64,000 nucleotides of DNA from Planctomycetales bacterium ZRK34 (GTDB lineage Bacteria; Planctomycetota; Phycisphaerae; Phycisphaerales; Zrk34), in the NCBI GenBank assembly GCA_014873095.1, contig CP050848.1, positions 1 to 64,000 of the forward strand. Direction: 5' to 3'. The translations under genes were made by a program, and so were the position numbers. Under the pieces are notes generated by a model. The model did not search any database. It had not been told where the DNA came from and was given only the letters and a program-made list of their open reading frames with translations. Numbering within the stretch: position 1 is the stretch's first letter; each line of letters starts with the position of its first letter. Of the stretch, positions 57,140-64,000 are shown piece by piece.

Positions 57140-59152
57140 ATGTCCACCACCCCCACGCGACCGGCGTTCGACCCTGACGAACTGCAGACGCTGGCCTCGA
57201 TCTTCGACACCCCCTTCGACCAGTTGCCCAGCACCCACCGCGTGCAGGCCTTCGGCGTCGACTATGCCCACATCCATACCCAGCGCGGCGGCGACCTCTA
57301 CATGACGCGCTACGGCTGGCCCCATGCCCGCCAACTCATGCCCATCAACTGGTACGCCGACCAGTACTTCTGCCGCCACGGCCAGCGGCTGCCCGATTCG
57401 ACCGGTCATGTCTACTACGTCAGCACCAAACCCATCGAGCATCATCGCAGTGTTGAAATCGTTGTGAAGTTTTCACGCGTCGGGCAGGAAGTGCCGCTCG
57501 AAATCGCCACGACATTCCCCGACGACGTCAAACCCGAAGAGATCGCCACGGCACGATTCAACAGTCCGATGGAAGAGTTCTCGATGATGATGGAGCTGCG
57601 TCAGCGCTCGCGCCAGCCGGGGCGCGTGCCGCTGTTGACACAGAAGCCGCTGGCGATTTATGTCCCCCCGCAGGAGTTTGAACTCTGGCGCACCGGCCGC
57701 ACGCACAGCCGCTTCCGTTCACATCAGCGCCGCCTCAAGGAAGATCAACAGGAAAACGGCGCCGCCATCCAGCTCGACATCCGCCGCGACTACATGATGA
57801 TCTTTCAGTGGATCAAAGGCATCAATGCCGTGCAGGCGATGAAGTCGGGGCAGATCAAGTCGGTCGACTTTCACGCCCTGCTGCCGCGCGCGATCGAGGA
57901 ACTTCGCGCCGCCGGCTTCCGCGTGCTCGACAACAAGCCCACCCACCTGATTCTCCGCCAGCACCATCGCAAGCCCGGCATGGTTCAACGTCACGGGCAT
58001 CTGACCTACGGCCTGGTCGACTTCGAGCTGCTTCAACACACCGAAGCTCACCACCAGGAATTCAAACACGCCCAGCGCGAGCGTTACTGGTCGATTCAAT
58101 CCAAAGCGCCGGAACAGATCCCCGCGGAGATGCCGCCTGGGCTGACGCGCGTGAAGGTGCTGGGCGTCGACTACGTATTCGGCAAAGCGCCCAACGGCGG
58201 ACTGATCTGGGCTGTGGGTAAAGACCCGGCGCTGTTCGACTTCTTTCTGACTGATCGCTGGCGCCGCACGCCACGTGTCAAACTCGCGCTGACCCACGAG
58301 GTGTACCGGACCCGCACGCGCGACAACATTCACGTGGTCTATCGGCAATCGCGCGTCGGCGAGCGGCCCCACATGGACCCGTTTTACGAAGCCGGCAAGC
58401 GCATCCGCGAGTATGGGTACAACAGCCCGTTTGAGGAAGTCGCCATTGCCGAGTCGCTCCGCAAAGCGGGGCTCACGTGTATCCACCCGCGCGCGATCTA
58501 TCGCACCGGTCATGAATCCGTCAAGGCCGGCTACCTGCTGGACAATCGACGTTATCGATTTTTTAACGACCTGCACACCCCCGCCCCGGAAAACGCACCG
58601 ATTCTCAGCCCCAATCATGATTACTACGTGATCTGGGGCCACTGGCGCGGCGTCGACCCGCAGGGCCCGGAGGTCCGCGCCGGCCGGCTCGGCTTCATCG
58701 ACCTGCGCAAGGCGATGGACGACGGCCTGATCACCCGCGCCGATCACGATCGCACCTACGAAAACATTCAGAACCGCCTGCTCGCCGCCGGCTTCCTGGA
58801 CACATCACGCGGTGACGATGAATACCTGCTCACTCTCGACCACAAACGCCAGATCCAACGCGACGCCCAAGGCGATTTCAAAATCACCCTGTCCGCCGAC
58901 GCGCTGACGGTCTACGACTATGGCTTGATCGACGAGGCCGGCTACCGCGCGATGATCCAGCGAGCCGAGGATAAGATTCGCCACGCCGGATGTGAGCCGT
59001 TGAATCTGTCGGGCAATCACCTGCTGCTGAGTCTGAATCCCGACGGCGTGCTGCGCACCAACGAGATCGGCAAGCCGCTGATGTGCCTGTGCAACTTCGA
59101 GTTGATCCGCATGGACACCTGCCGACTCGACCATGAGTCGTTCACCACGTGA
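57140..59152 (+). CDS. Unknown protein with two copies of a conserved module
   Basis: 670 residues from ATG 57140; nine upstream in-frame codons have no ribosome binding site. No known domain was recognised. The two halves (about 34-320 and 337-660) align: RVQAFGVDY with RVKVLGVDY, FSRVGQEV with YRQSRVGER, FNSPMEEFSM with YNSPFEEVAI, DYMMIFQWIKGI with DYYVIWGHWRGV, and YGLVDFELLQ with CLCNFELIR. There is no signal peptide or membrane helix. Tandem duplication of a soluble domain is the plain reading. Neighbours give no clue, as it lies alone between minus-strand genes. Confidence 0.75.
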   Translation: MSTTPTRPAFDPDELQTLASIFDTPFDQLPSTHRVQAFGVDYAHIHTQRGGDLYMTRYGWPHARQLMPINWYADQYFCRHGQRLPDSTGHVYYVSTKPIEHHRSVEIVVKFSRVGQEVPLEIATTFPDDVKPEEIATARFNSPMEEFSMMMELRQRSRQPGRVPLLTQKPLAIYVPPQEFELWRTGRTHSRFRSHQRRLKEDQQENGAAIQLDIRRDYMMIFQWIKGINAVQAMKSGQIKSVDFHALLPRAIEELRAAGFRVLDNKPTHLILRQHHRKPGMVQRHGHLTYGLVDFELLQHTEAHHQEFKHAQRERYWSIQSKAPEQIPAEMPPGLTRVKVLGVDYVFGKAPNGGLIWAVGKDPALFDFFLTDRWRRTPRVKLALTHEVYRTRTRDNIHVVYRQSRVGERPHMDPFYEAGKRIREYGYNSPFEEVAIAESLRKAGLTCIHPRAIYRTGHESVKAGYLLDNRRYRFFNDLHTPAPENAPILSPNHDYYVIWGHWRGVDPQGPEVRAGRLGFIDLRKAMDDGLITRADHDRTYENIQNRLLAAGFLDTSRGDDEYLLTLDHKRQIQRDAQGDFKITLSADALTVYDYGLIDEAGYRAMIQRAEDKIRHAGCEPLNLSGNHLLLSLNPDGVLRTNEIGKPLMCLCNFELIRMDTCRLDHESFTT

Positions 59153-59161
59153 GACGGCGTG

Positions 59162-59884
59162 TTATTTGAGGAGCTTCCACATACGCTGATTGGCTGTGGG
59201 ACTCCCATCAACCCAAGCTTCTGTTTTGCGGTAGTAAGCGCCGTGTCCGTCGAAGTGGATGATGTTGGCCCCTTCAAGATGGCGATACGCGACCATCTGC
59301 CAGGCTCCTGAGCCGAAGGCTTCATCGTAAAGATCCCACCACAACAGGTAGTTGGCGTGATTGATCTCGGTGTGCCAGTCAGATGCATCAACCAGTTGGG
59401 CCGTCCAGGCTGGTTGTTTGACATCCTGCCTCTTGTAACCCATGAAGTATTGCATCGGATCGTTGGACTTGATACCGGTGCGGTTGTAGGCGTAAACACG
59501 CCACATGTTCCAATCGGCTTCCTGGGTGTTGACCGGCTGATTCGGGCATAGCAGATTGCGGGGCCAGACCGAGAGCCCCCACCACACCGATGAATCATTG
59601 TGTGCCCCGAGCATCTTCTGGTACAGCCCGTTCTGCATCCAGCGCGTGCCCCAACCCACCGAATCCACGACCGGCGGCGTGCTCAGCGGAACATACCAGT
59701 CCCTCTGCTCATTGGCATACATGATGTTTGCCATGATGAGTTGACGCTGATTGGACTGACAGACGACGATCTTCGACGTCTCACGGGCCGCGGTCAGCGC
59801 CGGCAGAAGAATCGCTATCAGCAGCGCAATGATGGCCACGACCACCAACAACTCAATCAATGTGAAGGCCTTTTGGCGCATCAT
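59162..59884 (-). CDS. Type II/IV-like pseudopilin with H-X9-DG domain
   Basis: 240 residues from ATG 59884 (another ATG follows at once). The prepilin motif is KAFTLIELLVVVAIIALLIA, with cleavage expected before Phe. The C-terminal part has the planctomycete H-X9-DG signature: His in YRHLEGANIIHFDGHG is followed by nine residues and DG. Such pseudopilins are widespread in planctomycetes and may form surface or secretion fibres. It follows the LamG/PEP-CTERM gene by 23 bases, likely in one operon. Confidence 0.92.
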   Translation of the reverse strand: MMRQKAFTLIELLVVVAIIALLIAILLPALTAARETSKIVVCQSNQRQLIMANIMYANEQRDWYVPLSTPPVVDSVGWGTRWMQNGLYQKMLGAHNDSSVWWGLSVWPRNLLCPNQPVNTQEADWNMWRVYAYNRTGIKSNDPMQYFMGYKRQDVKQPAWTAQLVDASDWHTEINHANYLLWWDLYDEAFGSGAWQMVAYRHLEGANIIHFDGHGAYYRKTEAWVDGSPTANQRMWKLLK

Positions 59885-59907
59885 CGCATCTCGCAAAAAC
59901 TCGCCAC

Positions 59908-61533
59908 TTATCGACGCCGGCGCAACAACCCCATCGTTCCGATCAGCAACAGACTCATCGAAGCGGGCTCTGGAACCAGCATGGCCTGGTAATTGCCAAG
60001 CACTTGATCATCGCTCAACAACGTGCCGCTGTAGAAACGCACGACACCGATGAGTCCGTCGAAGGCACGGAAGCTGTCGAGGTCGGCGCCATCATCACCA
60101 CCAATATCACTGGCTGAGTAAGCAGTACCCGAGCCCAGGGCGTCGTTGTTCCCGCCGCCCCATGACCCGATATTCCCCGCGGCCGTTCCGGCATTGGCAG
60201 TCGCGATGGCCCCGACAGACTCCCCGTTCACGAACAGTTCGATTAAATCATTCCCAAGATCGATCTCCGCAACGACCTGGATGAAGTCGGTGATATCGGC
60301 GGCAGTCAGGGTGTGAGCCACTTGCAGAAAATTGGCGCCGGCAAGGTCGCTGACCGAATCGTTGTCATAACGAAGCTTCAGTTGATCACCGTCCAGAAGA
60401 ATGCTGAATCCGTTGGCATCACCGCCGGCTTCGAAGACGACCTCCTGACCGGTCAGATCAGTCGGCTTGATATACAGTTCGATCGAAACGTCATCACCGC
60501 GATTCGGCAGGGGGCTCGAAGACGTTGCAAACCCCGTGTTGCCGACGAATTGGTACGCCTTATCGATGCGGAACTCGGAGGGGCCGGACACATCGACAAG
60601 GGCCGGAGTGTCTGCGTCACCGCTGAGATTCCACGTGCGTGGCGTACCGTCATCGATATTTGATGCCCAGGATGAGGCGGTGGTCGAGGATGTGTCTTCC
60701 GCATCCCAGCCAATCGTGGGCATCACGGTCTGGGCGCCGAATCGGCGCACAAAATTGAGCTGATCATTGGTCAGGACCGAGCTGTAAAAAGCCAGGTCAT
60801 CAATATGACCGTTGTACCCGTTGGAGGTTTCAACCGTACCGCTGGCGCCTTTGGACGCCACGGTCGTGTCCAATCCGGCTTCGTAGAGGATACCGTTGGT
60901 CTGGATACTGGCGGCAATGTTGGTGCCGCTGGTTCCATTATTGATGTTGGCTGCCGTCGGGGCGTCGACCTGATCCAGCACAGACAATTGCAATTGATCG
61001 GACGCCGCATCTTTATCGAAACGAACCGCCACAAAATACCATTGATTCGTGGACATATTCAGCGAATGCTGGATCGTGGCGCTCGCCCCAGTACCATCGC
61101 GAATCAGAACACGGGCGCTATCCCCCGGAGCGCCGCCGAGGTCGAGTCGAAGGCCCTGGTCCGTCGAAGCTGATCCACCCATCGACTCGATAATTCGGTC
61201 AAAAGAATCCAACGATGATGGGTTGATCCACATCGTGATCGTGAAGTCATCGTTGGGCTGAATGATTGAGGAATTACCGAGGTTGATACCCCCGCTGGCC
61301 GAATCGCTAACGAAGTTGTAAGCCGTGCCGAATACACCTCCAGTTCCCTGCGTGACGTTGGCCGGAGTGATCAACGAGCCATCGTTAGAGCCGACTGAAT
61401 CCGTCACGATCGTGCCGGATAGCTCATCGAAAAGATATAACGCTGATGGAGCGGTGGCTGCATGCGATGCCGCCGCTTGAAAACCTATCGTGGCTACAAA
61501 CACGAACAGTCCTTGTCTCACTCGTCTCATCAT
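59908..61533 (-). CDS. LamG-domain surface protein with PEP-CTERM sorting signal
   Basis: 541 residues from ATG 61533, which overlaps the stop of the FecR gene (ATGA) and has GGAG upstream. A signal peptide (GLFVFVATIGFQAAASHA) is followed by a LamG/concanavalin-like domain (about 30-260). A second LamG-like block begins near 271 (MPTIGWDAED) and includes DANGFSILLDGDQLKLRYDN. The C-terminus VPEPASMSLLLIGTMGLLRRRR is a PEP-CTERM anchor for exosortase processing. The second block is closely similar to the FecR-protein C-terminus, so both may bind the same glycan or partner. Confidence 0.92.
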   Translation of the reverse strand: MMRRVRQGLFVFVATIGFQAAASHAATAPSALYLFDELSGTIVTDSVGSNDGSLITPANVTQGTGGVFGTAYNFVSDSASGGINLGNSSIIQPNDDFTITMWINPSSLDSFDRIIESMGGSASTDQGLRLDLGGAPGDSARVLIRDGTGASATIQHSLNMSTNQWYFVAVRFDKDAASDQLQLSVLDQVDAPTAANINNGTSGTNIAASIQTNGILYEAGLDTTVASKGASGTVETSNGYNGHIDDLAFYSSVLTNDQLNFVRRFGAQTVMPTIGWDAEDTSSTTASSWASNIDDGTPRTWNLSGDADTPALVDVSGPSEFRIDKAYQFVGNTGFATSSSPLPNRGDDVSIELYIKPTDLTGQEVVFEAGGDANGFSILLDGDQLKLRYDNDSVSDLAGANFLQVAHTLTAADITDFIQVVAEIDLGNDLIELFVNGESVGAIATANAGTAAGNIGSWGGGNNDALGSGTAYSASDIGGDDGADLDSFRAFDGLIGVVRFYSGTLLSDDQVLGNYQAMLVPEPASMSLLLIGTMGLLRRRR

Positions 61534-63179
61534 TTTGACTCCTTCAGAAGTGTGGCTCGTGCGCGAGGAACACGACGCATCGCCTGATAGTTGCTCTGAA
61601 TCTGTTTCGGGGTCAGGCATTGATTCTGGTAGAACCGCACCGCAGTGATCCACCCGTCAAATGCAGTAAAGTCGCGGAGGTCATCTTGATCATCTCCACC
61701 GATGTTTTCATTACCGTAGGCATTGGCACTGCCAAGTGCATCGGTGTTGCCACCGCCCCAACCGCGCAGATTGCCGGCCGGCGTACCGTGATGGGGTGGC
61801 TGGGCTGCGGCAACGGATCGGCCGTTCACAAACAGCTCGATGCGATCATTGTCGAGATCGATGACTGCGGCGATCTGCATGTAATCGGCAATATCGCGAT
61901 CGCTCAAACGATGCGTTGCCTCCAGGAAGCGATCATCTGCCAGATCAGCAACGTTGTCTTCATCCAAACGCAACTTGAGGTCGACGCCGTCCAGCAAGAG
62001 GCTGAAGCCATTGGCATCACCACCGGCTTCAAACAATATCTCGCGGCCAAGCAGGTCCGTGGGTTTGACCACGAGTTCCAACGTCATGTTTTCGTTGCGG
62101 CCAGGCAATGTGTGCTCGATGACAGCACTGGCAAACCCACCTGCAAACCGGCACGCGCGAGTGATGGGCAGGCTTGATGATCCGGTCACGTCAACGAAAG
62201 CCGGGGCAGTATCACGTTCCCCTGTGGGCAGCCCACGCAAATGCCAACTCAGCGGCCGGCCTGTCTGTGCAGAATGACTGCTCCATGTCGAAGGCTCGCC
62301 GCCGGCCAGTGAGGCATCCCAATTGAATGTCGGCATCGTCATTCCCATGCCGAAGTGATACTCAAAGTTCAGGCGGGCCGGAGATTGATCATCCACCACG
62401 AAACTGCTGATCTGTGACGGAGCCGACGTGTTTGCCCGGCTCCAAGCCTGCCCTCGCCGCAACGTCTGGCCTGATGAGCCGCCCGCGCGGTCTTCGACCA
62501 TGACCATGCCTTCGAGCACATGCAGCGTGGCGCCATCTGCGGGGGTCGTCCACAAAATAAAGCGCGTCCCCATATCGATAAAACGCTGGCTGGCTGTTTC
62601 AATCGTGAAACCAGCCGCTCCAGACGGAACGAATACACTGACATACCCACTGGTCAGATGCCCGCGATTGGGACCAGTCAACTCAAACTCACACGGCCCA
62701 ATCAGGTCGACCACAGCACCAGATTTGAACATCACCTGCGCCCCGCCGGACGCCAGACGAACCGGTCCCATGGACAACCCCTCGCCCAGATTCATCGGTT
62801 GAGATGTCCCGGTGAAGACCGCGTCTGCCGAATAGTCTGACAGCATGGCAACCGGCATGGCCAGTGAGTTCACCTGTGTCGGCTTTTCAGCGACCGGGTA
62901 GAACACGAACCAGACAGACACAGCCAACAAGATTGCAGCCGCGAGCGCCCCGGTGAACCAGATGCTTCGACGGCGACGCATCGTCGGCGTGTTGTGGGCT
63001 TCAATTGGATACACATCAGTGTTGTGAAGCACATCACGCAGACGCTGATGAATAAACGCCTCGCGCGCAAAGGTCTCAGCATGAACCGGATCGCGCAGCC
63101 ACTCGGCAAGCGCCGCGGCCTGCTGGTCGTTCAGCGTGCCTTGCTGCCAGGCTTCGATGAGTTCCAGCGGATCGTTCAT
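61530..63179 (-). CDS. FecR-like anti-sigma/transducer protein with C-terminal LamG domain
   Basis: 549 residues from ATG 63179, overlapping the sigma gene stop (ATGA). A cytoplasmic N-terminus with GTLNDQQAAALAEWL leads to a membrane helix at about 72-95 (WFTGALAAAILLAVSVWFVF). A FecR domain covers about 105-255 (GAVVDLIGPCEFEL, FIDMGTRFILW). A LamG-like block from about 282 (MPTFNWDASL) runs to near the end (DANGFSLLLDGVDLKLRLDE). It closely matches the C-terminal block of the next gene. Such FecR proteins sense extracellular signals and control the upstream sigma factor. Confidence 0.9.
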   Translation of the reverse strand: MNDPLELIEAWQQGTLNDQQAAALAEWLRDPVHAETFAREAFIHQRLRDVLHNTDVYPIEAHNTPTMRRRRSIWFTGALAAAILLAVSVWFVFYPVAEKPTQVNSLAMPVAMLSDYSADAVFTGTSQPMNLGEGLSMGPVRLASGGAQVMFKSGAVVDLIGPCEFELTGPNRGHLTSGYVSVFVPSGAAGFTIETASQRFIDMGTRFILWTTPADGATLHVLEGMVMVEDRAGGSSGQTLRRGQAWSRANTSAPSQISSFVVDDQSPARLNFEYHFGMGMTMPTFNWDASLAGGEPSTWSSHSAQTGRPLSWHLRGLPTGERDTAPAFVDVTGSSSLPITRACRFAGGFASAVIEHTLPGRNENMTLELVVKPTDLLGREILFEAGGDANGFSLLLDGVDLKLRLDEDNVADLADDRFLEATHRLSDRDIADYMQIAAVIDLDNDRIELFVNGRSVAAAQPPHHGTPAGNLRGWGGGNTDALGSANAYGNENIGGDDQDDLRDFTAFDGWITAVRFYQNQCLTPKQIQSNYQAMRRVPRARATLLKESK

Positions 63180-63703
63180 GGGTGGTCCGGCTTGTTGAGC
63201 TGTTGTCGGATGCACTCACGCAGCATGTGACGGGCACGATGCAGGGCGACATAGACGGCATTGGGTTTCATCTGAAGTCGATCCGCAATCTGCGGCAGAT
63301 CCAGATCACCGGCATAACGAAGCTCTAACAATCGACGCGAGCGGCCGGTCACGTGCTGCATGCAATGGGCCAGCGCCTGCTTCATCGGGTCAAACTCTGA
63401 TTCAATTGCGGCAAAGGCATCAGCGACTGTGGCGATGATGTGTTCGTCGAACACGTGGCGATCTCGAGCGGAGGCGCGGCGGTGGGCCAGCACCTCGTGT
63501 CGCGCCACGCCGATCGCCCATGCGGTGAATGATCGCTGAGCGTCATAGGTGTCATATTTGACGACAACGGCGGCGGCCGTTTTCTGAAGCAGGTCTTCGG
63601 TCTGATGGAAATCGCCGACCATAGACGAAATGAATGCAGCCACAGCCGGCTGGGCTTTTGTCCAGGCCATCGCCAGTTGCTGCATGCGCTTAGAGTCGTC
63701 CAT
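63176..63703 (-). CDS. ECF-type RNA polymerase sigma factor
   Basis: 175 residues from ATG 63703. Region 2 is about 30-70 (EDLLQKTAAAVVVKYDTYDAQRSFTAWAIGVAR) and region 4 about 118-162 (RRLLELRYAGDLDLPQIADRL, then ALHRARHMLREC). Length and motifs resemble the sigma factor at 682-1209. Its stop overlaps the FecR gene start, so sigma, FecR-LamG, LamG-PEP-CTERM and pseudopilin probably form one operon. The 5' side has a hairpin with a T-run (63731-63767) only about 28 bases before the start codon. Confidence 0.93.
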   Translation of the reverse strand: MDDSKRMQQLAMAWTKAQPAVAAFISSMVGDFHQTEDLLQKTAAAVVVKYDTYDAQRSFTAWAIGVARHEVLAHRRASARDRHVFDEHIIATVADAFAAIESEFDPMKQALAHCMQHVTGRSRRLLELRYAGDLDLPQIADRLQMKPNAVYVALHRARHMLRECIRQQLNKPDHP

Positions 63704-63730
63704 GAGAGCACTACCTCGCCATCTGAACAT

Positions 63731-63767
63731 AAAAAACCACCTCGGCATCATTACTCTGCCGAGGTGG
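63731..63767 (-). terminator. Intrinsic terminator or leader attenuator before the sigma gene
   Basis: On the minus strand CCACCTCGGCA and TGCCGAGGTGG form an 11-bp stem with a nine-base loop, followed by TTTTTT. It could end the upstream gene (stop at 63839) or, if the promoter at 63773-63801 is used, act as an attenuator in the sigma leader. Confidence 0.8.
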
Positions 63768-63772
63768 GCGTA

Positions 63773-63801
63773 TTCTTACAGGACAAACAATATTTTTTGA
63801 A
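63773..63801 (-). promoter_or_regulatory. Candidate promoter for the sigma operon
   Basis: TTCAAA (63801-63796) and TAAGAA (63778-63773) on the minus strand are 17 bases apart. The expected start of transcription falls at the edge of the hairpin. Confidence 0.35.
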
Positions 63802-63838
63802 AAAAGCCAGGCGAGTTTCGGGGCATCGCCAAGCCATG

Positions 63839-64000
63839 TTACGGCATGACAATACCGCCACCGCCGGCTTCGCCACCTGATGAAGGCGGCTGCTGGCCAC
63901 CGGGCTGCGGCTGGGCTCCACCGGCTGCCTGGCGGGCCTGATGCGCCGCGACCTGCTTGGACAGTTCCACGAAGCTGGCGCGCAGCTCGACGATCGCCTG
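63839..64000 (-). CDS. 3' end of an unidentified gene
   Basis: Only 53 codons and the TAA stop are visible. The fragment reads as a helix (AIVELRASFVELSKQVAAHQA) followed by a glycine/proline/glutamine-rich tail ending GGGGIVMP. A DnaK-like Gly-rich tail or a structural protein are both possible; the fragment is too short to decide. A terminator-like hairpin lies about 70 bases downstream. Confidence 0.6.
   Translation of the reverse strand, partial: QAIVELRASFVELSKQVAAHQARQAAGGAQPQPGGQQPPSSGGEAGGGGIVMP

Overview
The window looks like chromosomal DNA from a planctomycete, most likely of the class Phycisphaerae. The evidence is its high GC content, tandem ECF sigma / FecR modules, LamG proteins with a PEP-CTERM tail, a pseudopilin with an H-X9-DG motif, a HzsA-like haem protein, a very large MoxR/DUF58/VWA operon, and a planctomycete-type REP-associated transposase. 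This placement is inferred from gene content; no marker gene was phylogenetically tested.

Layout. 1-1209 (minus): an ECF sigma factor overlapping a FecR-type gene that runs off the left edge. 1305-19162 (minus): an 18-kb operon of moxR, DUF58, BatA-like VWA, a second VWA protein, a 3,015-residue alanine-rich membrane protein and a secreted prenyltransferase-like repeat protein; most junctions are ATGA overlaps. 19483-20760 (plus): an MFS permease. 20863-26220 (plus): a complete TonB energy-transduction cluster (DUF3450, TtpC-like ExbB, ExbB, ExbD, TonB, TPR). 26221-26577: a convergent intergenic region with a perfect AT-rich 23-bp inverted repeat, a GC hairpin and seven GGGTGC units.

26578-36956: RNA and envelope housekeeping genes (RNase D, RRM protein, J-domain protein, TerB-like protein, a lipid A-type acyltransferase, a coiled-coil protein), then tRNA-Thr, tuf, rpmG, tRNA-Trp, secE and nusG, all on the minus strand. 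37218-37919: a RAYT-type transposase flanked by REP palindromes. 37919-39804: an aldo/keto reductase and an FAD oxidoreductase. 40005-50998 (plus): metK, ptsI, RNase E/G, dxr, rseP and a GH13_8-type branching enzyme. 51047-56950 (minus): NUDIX hydrolase, HzsA-like protein, GH29 alpha-L-fucosidase, zinc alcohol dehydrogenase and a beta-carbonic-anhydrase-like protein. 57140-59152 (plus): an unrecognised protein built from two diverged copies of one module.

59162-63703 (minus): a four-gene operon of ECF sigma factor, FecR-LamG protein, LamG/PEP-CTERM surface protein and H-X9-DG pseudopilin. The FecR protein and the surface protein share a duplicated block of about 270 residues. The window ends in the 3' end of an unidentified minus-strand gene.

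Themes. Two themes recur: envelope mechanics and signalling (MoxR/VWA operon, TonB system, two ECF/FecR modules, PEP-CTERM and pseudopilin exports), and core RNA/translation functions. The least explained items are the giant alanine-rich protein, the LamG block shared by a sigma regulator and its co-transcribed surface protein, the duplicated protein at 57140-59152, and the repeat structures at 26348-26531 and around the RAYT gene.
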